From Anaerolineae bacterium (GTDB lineage Bacteria > Chloroflexota > Anaerolineae > Aggregatilineales > Phototrophicaceae), in NCBI GenBank assembly GCA_017303635.1, contig JAFLCG010000001.1:496001-560000 (forward strand): a stretch of 64,000 nucleotides of DNA, in the 5' to 3' direction. This document shows, piece after piece, positions 25,476 to 34,460 of this stretch; positions within the stretch are counted from its first letter, which is position 1; each line of letters opens with the position of its first letter. The translations under genes were made by a program, and so were the position numbers. The notes under the pieces were generated by a model. It made no database searches. It saw only the letters and a list, made by a program, of their open reading frames with translations, and was not told the DNA's origin.

Positions 25476-26666
25476 ATGATGAATGATTTGTCGCCACTGC
25501 AAAAACGAGTTGTGCTAATTGGATGGTCCACTTATGCTGCCTACTACCTGGGACGCGTAAATCTAGCAGCAGCGTTGCCCGCAATGGAACTTGATCTACA
25601 TTGGACGCCAGCACAAACCAGTGTGTTTGCGGGTGCAATGCTGTGGACATACGCCCTAGGTCAATTGTTTAATGGTTGGCTCGGAGAGCAGTTAGCCCCG
25701 CGATTGATGGTTTTCTTGGGTATTGTCGGCTCGGCGGTGGTCAATCTATTGATGGCTGTCGTATCAAACTATGATACTTTGGTCTTTTTGGCACTGGTCA
25801 ATGGCTTCCTGCAAGCAATGGGATGGGGGCCAATTCTCCGCACGTTGAGCGAGGCACTTTCTAACGACCAACGCCGACGGATTGCGGGTTTCTTTGGCGT
25901 TTCCTACATCGTGGGTAATACAATTACTTGGCTCTTGACTGGACTGTTGCTGGCTGGTGGTCGCTGGCAATCTGTATTCATTCTCCCCCCACTTCTAATG
26001 CTCGCTATGGGTTTGATTTGGTATCGCTTTAGCCGACCAATACAGGCTGTCAACACTTTCTCAACTTTCAGTGGTCGCAAAACAATTGCGGTTGCAATTG
26101 GACAGTTTTGGCCGTTTCTCGTGACTGCTGTGATCGCTGGCGGACTTTTTAATGGTGTGCTGTTTTATGCACCGAGCTTTGTCGCTCAAACCTTACCAAA
26201 TAATCAGGCGGCATTGACAGCAATTATCTTCCCTGTTTTTGGTTTGATTGGAACGATGGGCTTGAATAGCATGGTTTTGCGCCGGACCCAAGGCCATCTG
26301 CTGCGTGGGATCATAATATTGCTGTTATTATCAGCGGCAGTGCGTGGGCTGGCCTTAGTATTGCCGCTTTCCACGCTCAATTCTGCTATTCTGCTAGGTG
26401 CGCTTGGCGTTACGGCGTATGCACTGACCAATATGCTGCTTTCAGCTGTGCCACTGCTTTATTCACATCTGGGAACATCACAAGTCGCAGGCTTGATGGA
26501 CGCGACACATAGTATAGGTGGGGCACTAGGCAGCTCGCTGGTCGGGTTATTGCTTGGTGAAGGCGGTTGGCCGCTGGTGTTTGCAGCATGGATGATTCTG
26601 CCACTTGTGGGAGTATTGTTCGTTAGCATTGGTCTGCGTGGGACAGTCGCCTCATCTAGGCCTTAA
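25476..26666 (+). CDS. Major facilitator superfamily transporter (OPA/GlpT-like)
   Basis: A 396-residue membrane protein with about twelve hydrophobic helices. The N-terminal IGWSTYAAYYLGRVNLAAALP matches the first helix of organophosphate:phosphate antiporters and related hexuronate/sugar-phosphate carriers. An MFS-like loop follows between helices 2 and 3 (GQLFNGWLGEQLAPRLM). It lies 45 bases after the regulator gene and may be co-transcribed. The likely cargo is an organic acid or phosphorylated compound connected with the catabolic operon, but this is inference. Confidence 0.85.
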   Translation: MMNDLSPLQKRVVLIGWSTYAAYYLGRVNLAAALPAMELDLHWTPAQTSVFAGAMLWTYALGQLFNGWLGEQLAPRLMVFLGIVGSAVVNLLMAVVSNYDTLVFLALVNGFLQAMGWGPILRTLSEALSNDQRRRIAGFFGVSYIVGNTITWLLTGLLLAGGRWQSVFILPPLLMLAMGLIWYRFSRPIQAVNTFSTFSGRKTIAVAIGQFWPFLVTAVIAGGLFNGVLFYAPSFVAQTLPNNQAALTAIIFPVFGLIGTMGLNSMVLRRTQGHLLRGIIILLLLSAAVRGLALVLPLSTLNSAILLGALGVTAYALTNMLLSAVPLLYSHLGTSQVAGLMDATHSIGGALGSSLVGLLLGEGGWPLVFAAWMILPLVGVLFVSIGLRGTVASSRP

Positions 26667-26763
26667 CACACCAAGTGCTACCCGGACGTATTTGCCTTGA
26701 GACACACTTGTAAATGCTACAAATCTTTCGCGATTTTGCTACATTGGGAAAGCGAGTTAAATA

Positions 26764-27957
26764 ATGGGCGCTCCACTGGAAGGCATCCGTATCGTCGATC
26801 AGACACAGGCACTGGCTGGGCCATACTGTGCGATGATCCTGGCTGACCTGGGAGCAGAAGTAATCAAGATTGAGCGACCAGGGACAGGCGATCAATCGCG
26901 TACTTGGGGGCCGCCATTCATAGGCAGTGAGAGTACCTACTACCTTGCGGTCAATCGCAACAAGCGCAGTCTGACGTTGAATATCACACACCCAATCGGG
27001 CGGGATTTGCTTTACAAACTGGTTGACAGCAGTGATGTGTTTATGACGAACATTGCTACAAATGCGTCGTTGCTCAAGTACGGGCTGGACTATGAGACAC
27101 TGCGGCAGCGCAACGCGGGTCTAATCTATGCGTCAATTAGCGGCTATGGACGAGTGGGTAGACGGGCAGATGAATTTGGTTACGATCTGGTCGCTCAGGC
27201 TGAATCTGGCATCATGTCCATTACTGGACATGCGGGTGCAGGCCCGATGCGATTCCCAACACCCATCGCGGATATGACTTGTGGTATGTTCACAGCCATC
27301 GGTATCCTGGCAGCGTTAGAAGCCCGGCATAAGAATGGTCAGGGTCAGATGCTAGATATGTCACTTCAAGAGGGGCATATGACCTGGCTGGAGAATTATG
27401 CAGGTGCCTACTTCGCTACGGGTGAAATCCCGCAGCAGTACGGCAATCGCCATCCACAGATTGCACCCTATGAGCCGGTTCAGGCAGGCGATGGCCGCTG
27501 GTTCATCCTGGGAGTTGGATCTGATAATACCTGGCGTAAGTTTTGTGTGGTGGCTGGGTTAGACAACCTAGCCCATGATCCACGCTTTGTGACGAATGCT
27601 GACCGGGTTCGCAACTACGATGAACTCATACCCTATGTTCGCACAGCATTGGGTCAGTATGGGGCAGACGAATGGATGCAACGATTGCGCGACGCAGATG
27701 TGCCGGTTGGTAAGATTAACAGTGTTGCAGAGGCATTAGCCGACCCGCATATTTTGGAGCGAGGCTTCATTGTGGAATTAGAACACCCCCAGCTTGGCAT
27801 TCTCAAATCGTTAGCAACTCCAGTGCACATGTCTGGAACGCCACTCCGTTATGATCGGCATCCTCCGACACTTGGTGAACATACTGAGGAACTACTGTTG
27901 GAATTAGGCTTTGCTGCTGAAGACATTGCCGATATGCATAAACAAGGTGTCATCTGA
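26764..27957 (+). CDS. CaiB/BaiF (family III) CoA-transferase
   Basis: A 397-residue enzyme that moves CoA between carboxylic acids. Family blocks are LEGIRIVDQTQALAGPYCAM, LADLGAEVIKIERPGTGD, and FGYDLVAQAESGIMSITG, which carries the catalytic Asp (about residue 138). TPIADMTCGMFTAIGILAAL and the C-terminal VGKINSVAEALADPH region follow. Length is normal. It is the last intact gene on this strand before the transposase remnant. It could activate an acid from the operon to a CoA thioester for the thiolase-like/DUF35 pair, which would explain the presence of CoA chemistry. Confidence 0.9.
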   Translation: MGAPLEGIRIVDQTQALAGPYCAMILADLGAEVIKIERPGTGDQSRTWGPPFIGSESTYYLAVNRNKRSLTLNITHPIGRDLLYKLVDSSDVFMTNIATNASLLKYGLDYETLRQRNAGLIYASISGYGRVGRRADEFGYDLVAQAESGIMSITGHAGAGPMRFPTPIADMTCGMFTAIGILAALEARHKNGQGQMLDMSLQEGHMTWLENYAGAYFATGEIPQQYGNRHPQIAPYEPVQAGDGRWFILGVGSDNTWRKFCVVAGLDNLAHDPRFVTNADRVRNYDELIPYVRTALGQYGADEWMQRLRDADVPVGKINSVAEALADPHILERGFIVELEHPQLGILKSLATPVHMSGTPLRYDRHPPTLGEHTEELLLELGFAAEDIADMHKQGVI

Positions 27958-28052
27958 CCTGGTTGGTTCTTGACCTTGTACCTAGTCGCGTTGGAGATAA
28001 GCTCCAACCAGTGTGCTTGGACGAGAGTCTCAGTCAAACCGATAGTGACCAC

Positions 28053-28511
28053 AGGCGAGTCCATCTCGCTGGTTGCACCACCCACCCCGATACTGCCTGG
28101 GTTACTCAACAGGCGCGGCAGTTCGTCTGGCAGTTGGATGAGGCGAGCATACCGATGCGCTTCCTCATTCATGATCGGGATAGCAAATTCACGACCAGCT
28201 TCGATGAGGTCTTCGTCTCAGAAGGCATAGACATTGTGCGGACGCCGTTTCGAGCGCCGAGAGCCAAAGCCGTCGCTGAACGCTGGATACGTTCAGTTCG
28301 TCAAGAATGCCTTGACCACCTGCTGATTTTGAATCACCGGCATCTCATCCGTGTTCTCAAGGAATACATTGATTATTACAATGTGTCTCGTCCTCATCAG
28401 GGACTCGATCAGCAAGTGCCTATTCCTAGGCCACGTTCTCCACAAGGAGTCATTCGATGCCGCGATGTTCTCGGAGGCATTCTGCACGATTACTATCGCG
28501 ATGCTGCTTGA
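28053..28511 (+). pseudogene. 5'-truncated DDE transposase (integrase core domain)
   Basis: From about codon RRVHLAG the frame matches the C-terminal part of an rve-type integrase core: HPDTAWVTQQARQFVW, then LIHDRDSKFT with the second catalytic Asp. KAVAERWIRSVRQECLDHL carries the catalytic Glu, and YNVSRPHQGLDQQ follows. The first catalytic Asp and the N-terminal DNA-binding region are missing, and upstream bases are unrelated. No flanking inverted repeats were found. It is a dead fragment of an insertion sequence that marks past mobility beside module 2. Confidence 0.8.
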
Positions 28512-28523
28512 ATTTCCCCTCGG

Positions 28524-29078
28524 ATGAGGTTTTTCCACCTTACAGGTGGAACGCAGTACTATTGCATTGCACACAGCAACATCAACTTTCTGTGTAGCAA
28601 CATTGACGGTCAGATTGTAGAGGCTTTGCAGTGTGTTCAGGTTGACCCTTACTTGATGCCCTTGATTCGGGCTGCTTACACTGACGACATTGCAGAGAAA
28701 ATGGGACATGTGCACCCTGATGAGCGCGAACAGTTGCTTGCCGCCCTGAAGTCCATTGACGAAGAAGAAGTTCGGATGATGCGTCTCTACGCAGCAGGAA
28801 AAGTGACTGAGAACCTTTGGGAGATCCAATGGCAGGAATGGCAGGATCGCCGTGCACGTATTCGCATGAGTTTGGAAGGATTGGAAGGACAACAGCAGAT
28901 TTACATCAAGAATCTGGATGCGGCGTTAAAAATCATCGGGCAAGTGAGTCTGGTGTATAATCGCCTTGAACGCAGCGATCAGAAACAACTGCTGCGTTAT
29001 ATGGTTGAGAGGGTCCTTATTGACCCAGCGGGACAGATACGTTTGGAGTTGTGTGCGCCATTCGCAGGATATCACTGA
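28524..29078 (+). pseudogene. C-terminal fragment of a large serine recombinase
   Basis: About 184 codons resemble the end of a resolvase/invertase-type large recombinase: a partly eroded zinc-ribbon segment (YYCIAHSNINFLCSNIDGQIVE) followed by a long coiled coil (ERLAGKVT-like MRLYAAGKVTENLWEIQWQ). KQLLRYMVERVLIDPAGQIRLEL follows. The catalytic serine domain is absent, so it is inactive. It ends about 45 bases before the left edge of parAB module 2, so the recombinase may once have integrated that element. Confidence 0.65.
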
Positions 29079-29125
29079 CCAGGTACGCAGTGGAGCAGCA
29101 GCGATCAGCCAGGGCAAGATAGCAA

Positions 29126-29150
29126 AGACCACTCCAAATTTGAGTGGTCT
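29126..29150. terminator. Hairpin at left edge of parAB module copy 2
   Basis: AGACCACTC and GAGTGGTCT form a perfect 9-base stem around CAAATTT. It occupies the same place, about 350 bases before parA, as the hairpin at 3653-3684, and both begin with AAAGACC. Confidence 0.6.
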
Positions 29151-29271
29151 CGACTTAGAAAGTTGTTCGGATAACTTCCTGACGAACTGGGGGAAGTGTA
29201 GCCAATTCGAACATCCCAGCTTCGCTCGTAGCAATACCACCTTTGAGTTTATCCAACAGATTACGTTTCCT

Positions 29272-29471
29272 CAACGGGCGCTTCTGGCCCGCTTCACGAA
29301 CCTGTCATGAATTCAGCTTTTCGGTGGCTGGAGGAGCATTAGCCCCTCCCCCAACCACCTTGAAGGCTCGCTGCCGTTGCCAGCAAGACTTCCGCAAAAG
29401 AGTGTAGCACACCTCCGCGAAGTCCTTGCCAGCCCCAGCGATTTCTATACGGTTCGATGCATGTGGAGGAA
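29272..29471 (+). promoter_or_regulatory. Conserved structured leader upstream of parA (copy 2)
   Basis: Counterpart of the copy 1 leader. A nested hairpin GGTGG..CCACC / GGAGG..CCTCC (about 29325-29362) replaces the GGTGA..TCACC / GGGAG..CTCCC of copy 1, keeping the pairing. Shared boxes are CACCTTGAAGGCTCGCTGCC-like, TGTAGCA and AGTCCTTGCCAGCC. GGAGG at 29465-29469 is the parA ribosome binding site. Confidence 0.55.
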
Positions 29472-29477
29472 ATGGCA

Positions 29478-30302
29478 ATGACTCGTGTTCTCGCTTTGAC
29501 CAATCATAAAGGTGGCGTCGGCAAATCGACGTCAGCCACCAACGTCGCATTTGGCTTATGCGGCGTCCTGCGCCGGATGGGTGCAGCCAACAACCGTGTC
29601 CTGCTGATCGACACTGACAGTCAGGGACACGCTACGCTGCTGACCACTGGGCGCAACGACTTCGGCACGGACAACAGCCTGTACACCGTGCTAATGGCAG
29701 ACCGCCAGCAAGCACCGCAGGTGATGGCAAACTGCATCGTACAGAGCGCCTGGGACCCTGACCTGCATGTGCTGCCCGCCTCGCCGATGCTGGAAGGTGC
29801 AGAGCGTGAGCTGATGGGTGTGGCAGGTGCGCCGTATCGGCTCGCCGATCCGCTCTCGCGCATTGCACCACATTACGCCGCCATCGTCATCGATACCCGA
29901 CCGTCATTCTCGCTCATGACCGAGATGGGGCTGATCGCCTCGACCGATGCGCTGGTGCCGGTCGAGCCGCGCTATCTGGAGACGGTTGGCTTGATGAGCG
30001 TGGTAGACAAGATCGCCAACATCCGCGAAGGCTGGCGTGCGCCTCACCTGCGGATCAGCGGACTGGTCGTGACCAAGATGGATACCCGCGTCCGGGGTCA
30101 CAACTACCTGTTGGATGAACTCAAGCAGCATCCCACGTTGGGCAAGCTGCTGTGCGGTGTCATCCCTGCCAATGAAGCGGTGTCTTACGCGCATCGCAAC
30201 CACCAGAGCATCTTCGCGTACGACCCTCACGCTCCGGCAGGCGTCGCTTACCTCAAGCTGGTTGGCTCGCTGATCCAGCGGTTGTTCAAGGTAGGTGCGT
30301 AA
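29478..30302 (+). CDS. parA: ParA family partition ATPase (module copy 2)
   Basis: A 274-residue ATPase closely similar along its whole length to the copy 1 ParA. Walker A KGGVGKST is at residue 11, with LLIDTDSQGHAT and IVIDTRPSFS following. The same MTRV start is chosen because GGAGG lies eight bases upstream. The stop codon overlaps the parB start by one base. Sequence differences are spread along the protein rather than clustered, so the two copies diverged under selection and may serve as separate, compatible partition systems. Whether the copies are functional on a chromosome or are relics of integrated plasmids is open. Confidence 0.93.
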   Translation: MTRVLALTNHKGGVGKSTSATNVAFGLCGVLRRMGAANNRVLLIDTDSQGHATLLTTGRNDFGTDNSLYTVLMADRQQAPQVMANCIVQSAWDPDLHVLPASPMLEGAERELMGVAGAPYRLADPLSRIAPHYAAIVIDTRPSFSLMTEMGLIASTDALVPVEPRYLETVGLMSVVDKIANIREGWRAPHLRISGLVVTKMDTRVRGHNYLLDELKQHPTLGKLLCGVIPANEAVSYAHRNHQSIFAYDPHAPAGVAYLKLVGSLIQRLFKVGA

Positions 30303-31492
30303 TGGCGAAGCGCGACAACACCCAGCGTCTTGATGCACTACTCGGCTCCATCACTGATGAGATGCTGACTTTTGATCCGCAGCAGTTCACAGACAACAGT
30401 CTGCGCGTCGAACGTATTCTCCTGGAGATGGTGCGTCCCGACCCGGTGCAGCCGCGTCGTGTGCTGCCGGAGAGCATCCACTTCGAGTTTCACAACAACC
30501 GAATGACACCGACGCAAGCGCTGCGTCAGCTCGTGCAGACGGTTCAGATCGCGGCGCGCCAGCGTGGGCGTCCGTTCAATAGTGTGCTGGAGTTGGTGAC
30601 ACAGGGTGATGACGAGCAAAGCGAAGGCGCAGAACTCAAGCTCTCGCCGGAGGAGCAGCTTCTGCACGATCTGGTCAATCTCGCCATCACCATCCGCGAC
30701 GATGGGCAGGTCAATCCGCTGACGGTGGTCGATGTATCCCAGGGTGCAACGCGACTGTATCGCATCGAGACAGGCGAGCGGCGCTACTGGGCGACGTGGC
30801 TGCTGCGTGACTTCATCCCAGAGTACAGCGGCGACGGCATGATCCCCTGCATCATCATCCCGGCAGCTCAGTCATCTGTGTTTCGTCAAGCGAAGGAGAA
30901 CACAGCGCGCAGCGGCTTGTCGGCGATCGCGATGGCGCGGCAGGCAGCGCTGCTCCTGCTGACCGTACATGGCTGCGAGATCCCCGCCTACGCCGTTGGC
31001 AACGACTTCTACCGCCAGGCACTGACTCTCGACCTGCGCGGCAAGCGCGAGTACACCGATGCGATCTTGAGCGCGATGGGAGGTGTAGGACGGATGCAAT
31101 TCAGCCGTTTCAAGGCGCTGCTAGCTCTTGGAGACGAGGCACTCGAATTGGCAGATCGCTTCAATGTGGATGAATGGAAACTGCGACATATTCTGGAACT
31201 TCCTGCTGAAGCTCAGGCTGAGATGGTTCGACAAATCGTTCAGTTCAACCTCACCGGAAAACAGATTGAGCAGATGCTCGTAGCAGGAGAAGACATCCAA
31301 ACATCCCGCGATGATGAGGCTATAGCCCCTGAGACCAAGCGACTGGTCAAGTTCCTGAAAAACGTGCGCGACACCAAGGCAGAAGATGTTGCGCGAGCAT
31401 TGGTGAGTCAGGAAAAAGATGTCGATCTGGCGCGCGCTAGAGTTCTCGCGCTGAAACGACTGCTTGAGCAGATCGAGCGATGCCTCGGATAA
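30302..31492 (+). CDS. parB: ParB/RepB-like partition protein (module copy 2)
   Basis: A 396-residue partner of the adjacent ParA, colinear with the copy 1 ParB. IRDDGQVNPLTVVD, ETGERRYWATWLLRDF and ENTARSGLSAIAMARQAALL are nearly unchanged, while the C-terminal third (after about residue 270) is much more diverged. In ParB proteins that part carries DNA-site specificity and dimerisation, so the two copies probably recognise different sites, as expected of compatible replicons. The start overlaps the parA stop (TAATG). Confidence 0.85.
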   Translation: MAKRDNTQRLDALLGSITDEMLTFDPQQFTDNSLRVERILLEMVRPDPVQPRRVLPESIHFEFHNNRMTPTQALRQLVQTVQIAARQRGRPFNSVLELVTQGDDEQSEGAELKLSPEEQLLHDLVNLAITIRDDGQVNPLTVVDVSQGATRLYRIETGERRYWATWLLRDFIPEYSGDGMIPCIIIPAAQSSVFRQAKENTARSGLSAIAMARQAALLLLTVHGCEIPAYAVGNDFYRQALTLDLRGKREYTDAILSAMGGVGRMQFSRFKALLALGDEALELADRFNVDEWKLRHILELPAEAQAEMVRQIVQFNLTGKQIEQMLVAGEDIQTSRDDEAIAPETKRLVKFLKNVRDTKAEDVARALVSQEKDVDLARARVLALKRLLEQIERCLG

Positions 31493-31574
31493 ACAGGAAA
31501 TTGTAACCGCACGGATACAAATTGGAGGAGGACATATGACTCAGATAGCCCGCAGCCCGCCGTAGGCAACAAAA

Positions 31575-31650
31575 GACCCACCTGCAAAAGCGTGGTGGGT
31601 CGTGCGGAACCGATATATTGCGACTTGGTACTCCCAATATATCACGACCC
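31575..31650. repeat. Conserved hairpin plus inverted repeat between parB and primase gene (copy 2)
   Basis: GACCCACC/GGTGGGTC (31575-31601) is a perfect 8-base hairpin. Overlapping it, GGGTCGTG...ATATATT (left arm interrupted by eight bases) pairs with AATATATCACGACCC (31636-31650). The layout mirrors 6093-6167 in copy 1. The two structures compete for the same bases, which would suit a switch. Confidence 0.55.
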
Positions 31651-31741
31651 CGATCCCCATGCAACTCATCACGCACATTTTTGTCGTGTCCATCGGCACG
31701 ACCTCTGTTCGGCTTTGCTATTGGCATGAAGGGATTTGGTC

Positions 31742-34297
31742 ATGAGCATTGATCTGGAGCTGATCCGCTCCCGAAATCAGATCGAAGCGGTGGTTGCGGA
31801 ACGGTTCGCACTCAAGAAGGCAGGCACGCGGTTCGTGGGTGTCGAGCATGACAGCCTGGTCGTGGTGCCGCGCGCCGGGATGTATTTCTGGAATTCAAAG
31901 GATGAACAGGGCGATGTCTTCGACTTCGCCGGACGCCATCTCTTGAATCTGGGCATTTGGAATCCACGCGATGCGGTGCAGTTCATGGAAGTCGTGCGCT
32001 ATCTTGCCAAGCGTGCCGGGATCACGATTGAAGAGGATGAGGCGTTCAAGAAGTCGCCCGCTTGGGCAGAACGCCAGCTCCTGCAGCGGCTGCATGATGC
32101 GCTGCTGAACACACGTCCGGCGCTGGACTATGTGACGAAGGGGCGCGGCTGGAAGCTGGGAACGGTGCGGGCTGCGCGCATTGGCTTCATGCCAGCGGAC
32201 AAACGTGGACTCCTGGCGGACCTCAACCTGTCCGACCGGTGGCGGGCGGTCATCCAGAAGTTCCCGACCGGAATGCTGGTTTATCCGCATCTGCAAGGCG
32301 GGCGGCTGATGTATCTCAGCGGGCGCTCGATTGAGGGAAAGAAACACTACAACCCACCGCGTGAGGTCATCGGTGAGCGGCAGCCGTTCTTCAATGCCTA
32401 CTACAGTCCGCAGTCCGAGCAATTTGTTGTCGTCGAAGGACAGGCGGACGCGATCAGCTTCGCTGAGTGGGGTATCGCTGCGGTCGCCATTGCCGGGATG
32501 AAGGTGTCGGACGACCTGCTCAAGGTGCTGCGAACCCATGCGCGGGTATTCGTCGCGCTCGACAACACCGACGAGGCGAACGCCAAGAGCCGCGAGATCG
32601 CGCTGGCGCTGCGTGGTCAGACCTATCTGCCCAAACTACCCAGCGGTGTCAAGGATGCCAACGACTGGCTGGTCAACCATCAGGCTTCGCTGGAAGATGC
32701 CGCCGGGTTGCTCAATCGCGCCCCGCATTGGCTGGCAGCGGAGATTGGGCGCGCGGCGTTTCTCGAAGGACTGGAACGGCAGGATGCGATCCGTGAATTG
32801 TTCAGCTACGCAGTCGGTTTGGATGATTTCGCACAGGCAGAGTTCAAGGCGGGCATGGCGAAGATTGGCGTGAAAGGACGCGCGTTCCAGGAGCTTCTGA
32901 AGGCAGCGCAGTTGTCTGGTGGGGATAACTCAAACGATGACGACGCGCCGGAAGTCCTGAGCGACAACATCCCGATCCTCGCGCCTGCGCTGGGCTTCCA
33001 GCGCGATATGGCGCTGGTGACGGTCTCCATCACCGAGCGGTTGAAGGGCAATCGCCTGAACACACAGCCGTATCTGGTGACCAGTACGCGCGAACTGCGA
33101 CGGCTGGCCCTAGAGCAGATCGTGACGGTCAACGACAAGGAAGTCGCGCTTAAGGTCATCCCGGAAGGCACCGAGTTCCTGATGCGTTGGCGTTACAGCG
33201 ACATCCGACGCTTTCTCGATGGTGAGGTCTATGCACCGGGCGAGATCTTCGCAGCGGTGCATGATCTGCTGACGAAGTACATCGACTTTCGCTCAGAGGT
33301 CGAGAGCCGCATCCTGACGTTGTGGACGATTGGGACGTACTTCCACACCATGTTCCCGGCATATCCCTACCTGGCACTGAACGGGCCGAAGAACAGCGGC
33401 AAATCGACTGTAATGCGCGTCTTGCAGCCGCTGTGCTTCAATATGGTCAGCACGTCCGATCCGACCGGGCCGTCCATGTTCCGCCTGATCCACTACACGA
33501 GCTGCACCGTCGGCATTGACGAGGCAGAACGCTATCACAACCCGAAAGACCCTGGGATGCAACAGATCAGGCAACTGCTGAATAGCGGCTACAAAGCCGG
33601 GATGCCCGCCATCCGACTGATCGGCGAGGATATGAAGCCGCAGGCGTTCGATGTCTATTCGCCGAAGATTCTTGCGGCGATCATGGGATTGGAGGACATC
33701 CTTGCGTCACGCTGCATCGCCATCCCGATGCGGCGCACGGACAAGAAGATGCCGAGCTTCCCACCAGACTTCGACGGCGCAGCCATTCGTCATCAGCTCT
33801 ACACGCTGGCACTGACGCACTTTGGCAAGGTGTATGCCAACTACTTCGAGCGTCCCGAACTGCACAAGCTGCACAACCGCTCTGGCGAATTGTGGTCGCC
33901 ACTGGTCGCGCTGGCGGCATTCTTTGAGGAAGTCGGCGGTGTGAGCGGGCTGCTGAGTGCCATCTCGGATGCCGCAAGCTGGGATGAGCAGATGAGCGAG
34001 GGCAAGGCACTGAGCGAGCGCGAAGAGGCAGTCTTGCAGGGCTTGGAGATCATGACGCGCAATCAACCGGAATGGATCAAGGGCATTGACCTGCGTGAGC
34101 AGGTGCGGAACTTGCTGGGCTACTCCAACGAACAGTTGGGGCACGCCCAGTGGATCGGGCATATCCTCAACCGCTTGCAGCTCACCGACCGCCATCGCCG
34201 CAAGGCATATGCAGGCGGGCAGATGTACAGCATCCCGCGCGCCGAGGTACTGGATATGATGCGGCGCTACGACGTGCTGCCGATTGAACAAAACTGA
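31742..34297 (+). CDS. Primase/helicase-like replication protein (module copy 2)
   Basis: An 851-residue homologue of the copy 1 protein with the same domain order. It has a CHC2-like N-terminus without zinc ligands (YFWNSKDEQGDVFDFAGRHL), a Toprim-like segment (VVVEGQADAISF, VFVALDNTDEAN), a P-loop GPKNSGKST near residue 550 and Walker B VGIDEAE. The ATPase region is almost identical to copy 1, while the N-terminal and last 80 residues differ more. The ATG at 31742 gives the shared MSIDLE start. It is probably the replication initiator, combining primase-like and ATPase parts. No separate rep gene is present. Confidence 0.8.
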   Translation: MSIDLELIRSRNQIEAVVAERFALKKAGTRFVGVEHDSLVVVPRAGMYFWNSKDEQGDVFDFAGRHLLNLGIWNPRDAVQFMEVVRYLAKRAGITIEEDEAFKKSPAWAERQLLQRLHDALLNTRPALDYVTKGRGWKLGTVRAARIGFMPADKRGLLADLNLSDRWRAVIQKFPTGMLVYPHLQGGRLMYLSGRSIEGKKHYNPPREVIGERQPFFNAYYSPQSEQFVVVEGQADAISFAEWGIAAVAIAGMKVSDDLLKVLRTHARVFVALDNTDEANAKSREIALALRGQTYLPKLPSGVKDANDWLVNHQASLEDAAGLLNRAPHWLAAEIGRAAFLEGLERQDAIRELFSYAVGLDDFAQAEFKAGMAKIGVKGRAFQELLKAAQLSGGDNSNDDDAPEVLSDNIPILAPALGFQRDMALVTVSITERLKGNRLNTQPYLVTSTRELRRLALEQIVTVNDKEVALKVIPEGTEFLMRWRYSDIRRFLDGEVYAPGEIFAAVHDLLTKYIDFRSEVESRILTLWTIGTYFHTMFPAYPYLALNGPKNSGKSTVMRVLQPLCFNMVSTSDPTGPSMFRLIHYTSCTVGIDEAERYHNPKDPGMQQIRQLLNSGYKAGMPAIRLIGEDMKPQAFDVYSPKILAAIMGLEDILASRCIAIPMRRTDKKMPSFPPDFDGAAIRHQLYTLALTHFGKVYANYFERPELHKLHNRSGELWSPLVALAAFFEEVGGVSGLLSAISDAASWDEQMSEGKALSEREEAVLQGLEIMTRNQPEWIKGIDLREQVRNLLGYSNEQLGHAQWIGHILNRLQLTDRHRRKAYAGGQMYSIPRAEVLDMMRRYDVLPIEQN

Positions 34298-34355
34298 CCA
34301 CAACTGACCATACTGACCACTCCCACGCTCAAATCAGGTGAGCGCAGTGGTCAGT
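34293..34355. repeat. Three short direct repeats and a hairpin after the primase gene (copy 2)
   Basis: ACTGACCA occurs three times within about 30 bases (34293-34320), spaced by about ten bases. The last copy is the left arm of a strong hairpin (ACTGACCACT, 34312-34321, with AGTGGTCAGT, 34346-34355, and an inner GCTCA/TGAGC). Copy 1 has a similar arrangement of TACC repeats and a hairpin. Iteron or operator function is possible. Confidence 0.6.
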
Positions 34356-34460
34356 TCTTGCAGAGTGGCAAAGGATGACTCTGACGACTGAAAAATCGCA
34401 TAAACAGAACTCTTGTGCTAAGGCGATTTTTCAGCATAATGGGCGATAGAGAGTACGAAA

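Noticed and set aside
27963..28511. Intact integrase gene starting at 27963
   Set aside because: Similarity begins only at about 28053; the first catalytic Asp and the N-terminal domain are missing.
3650..34355. Attachment-site direct repeats at the outer ends of the two modules
   Set aside because: No identical repeat longer than about ten bases was found flanking either module, so exact integration sites cannot be given.
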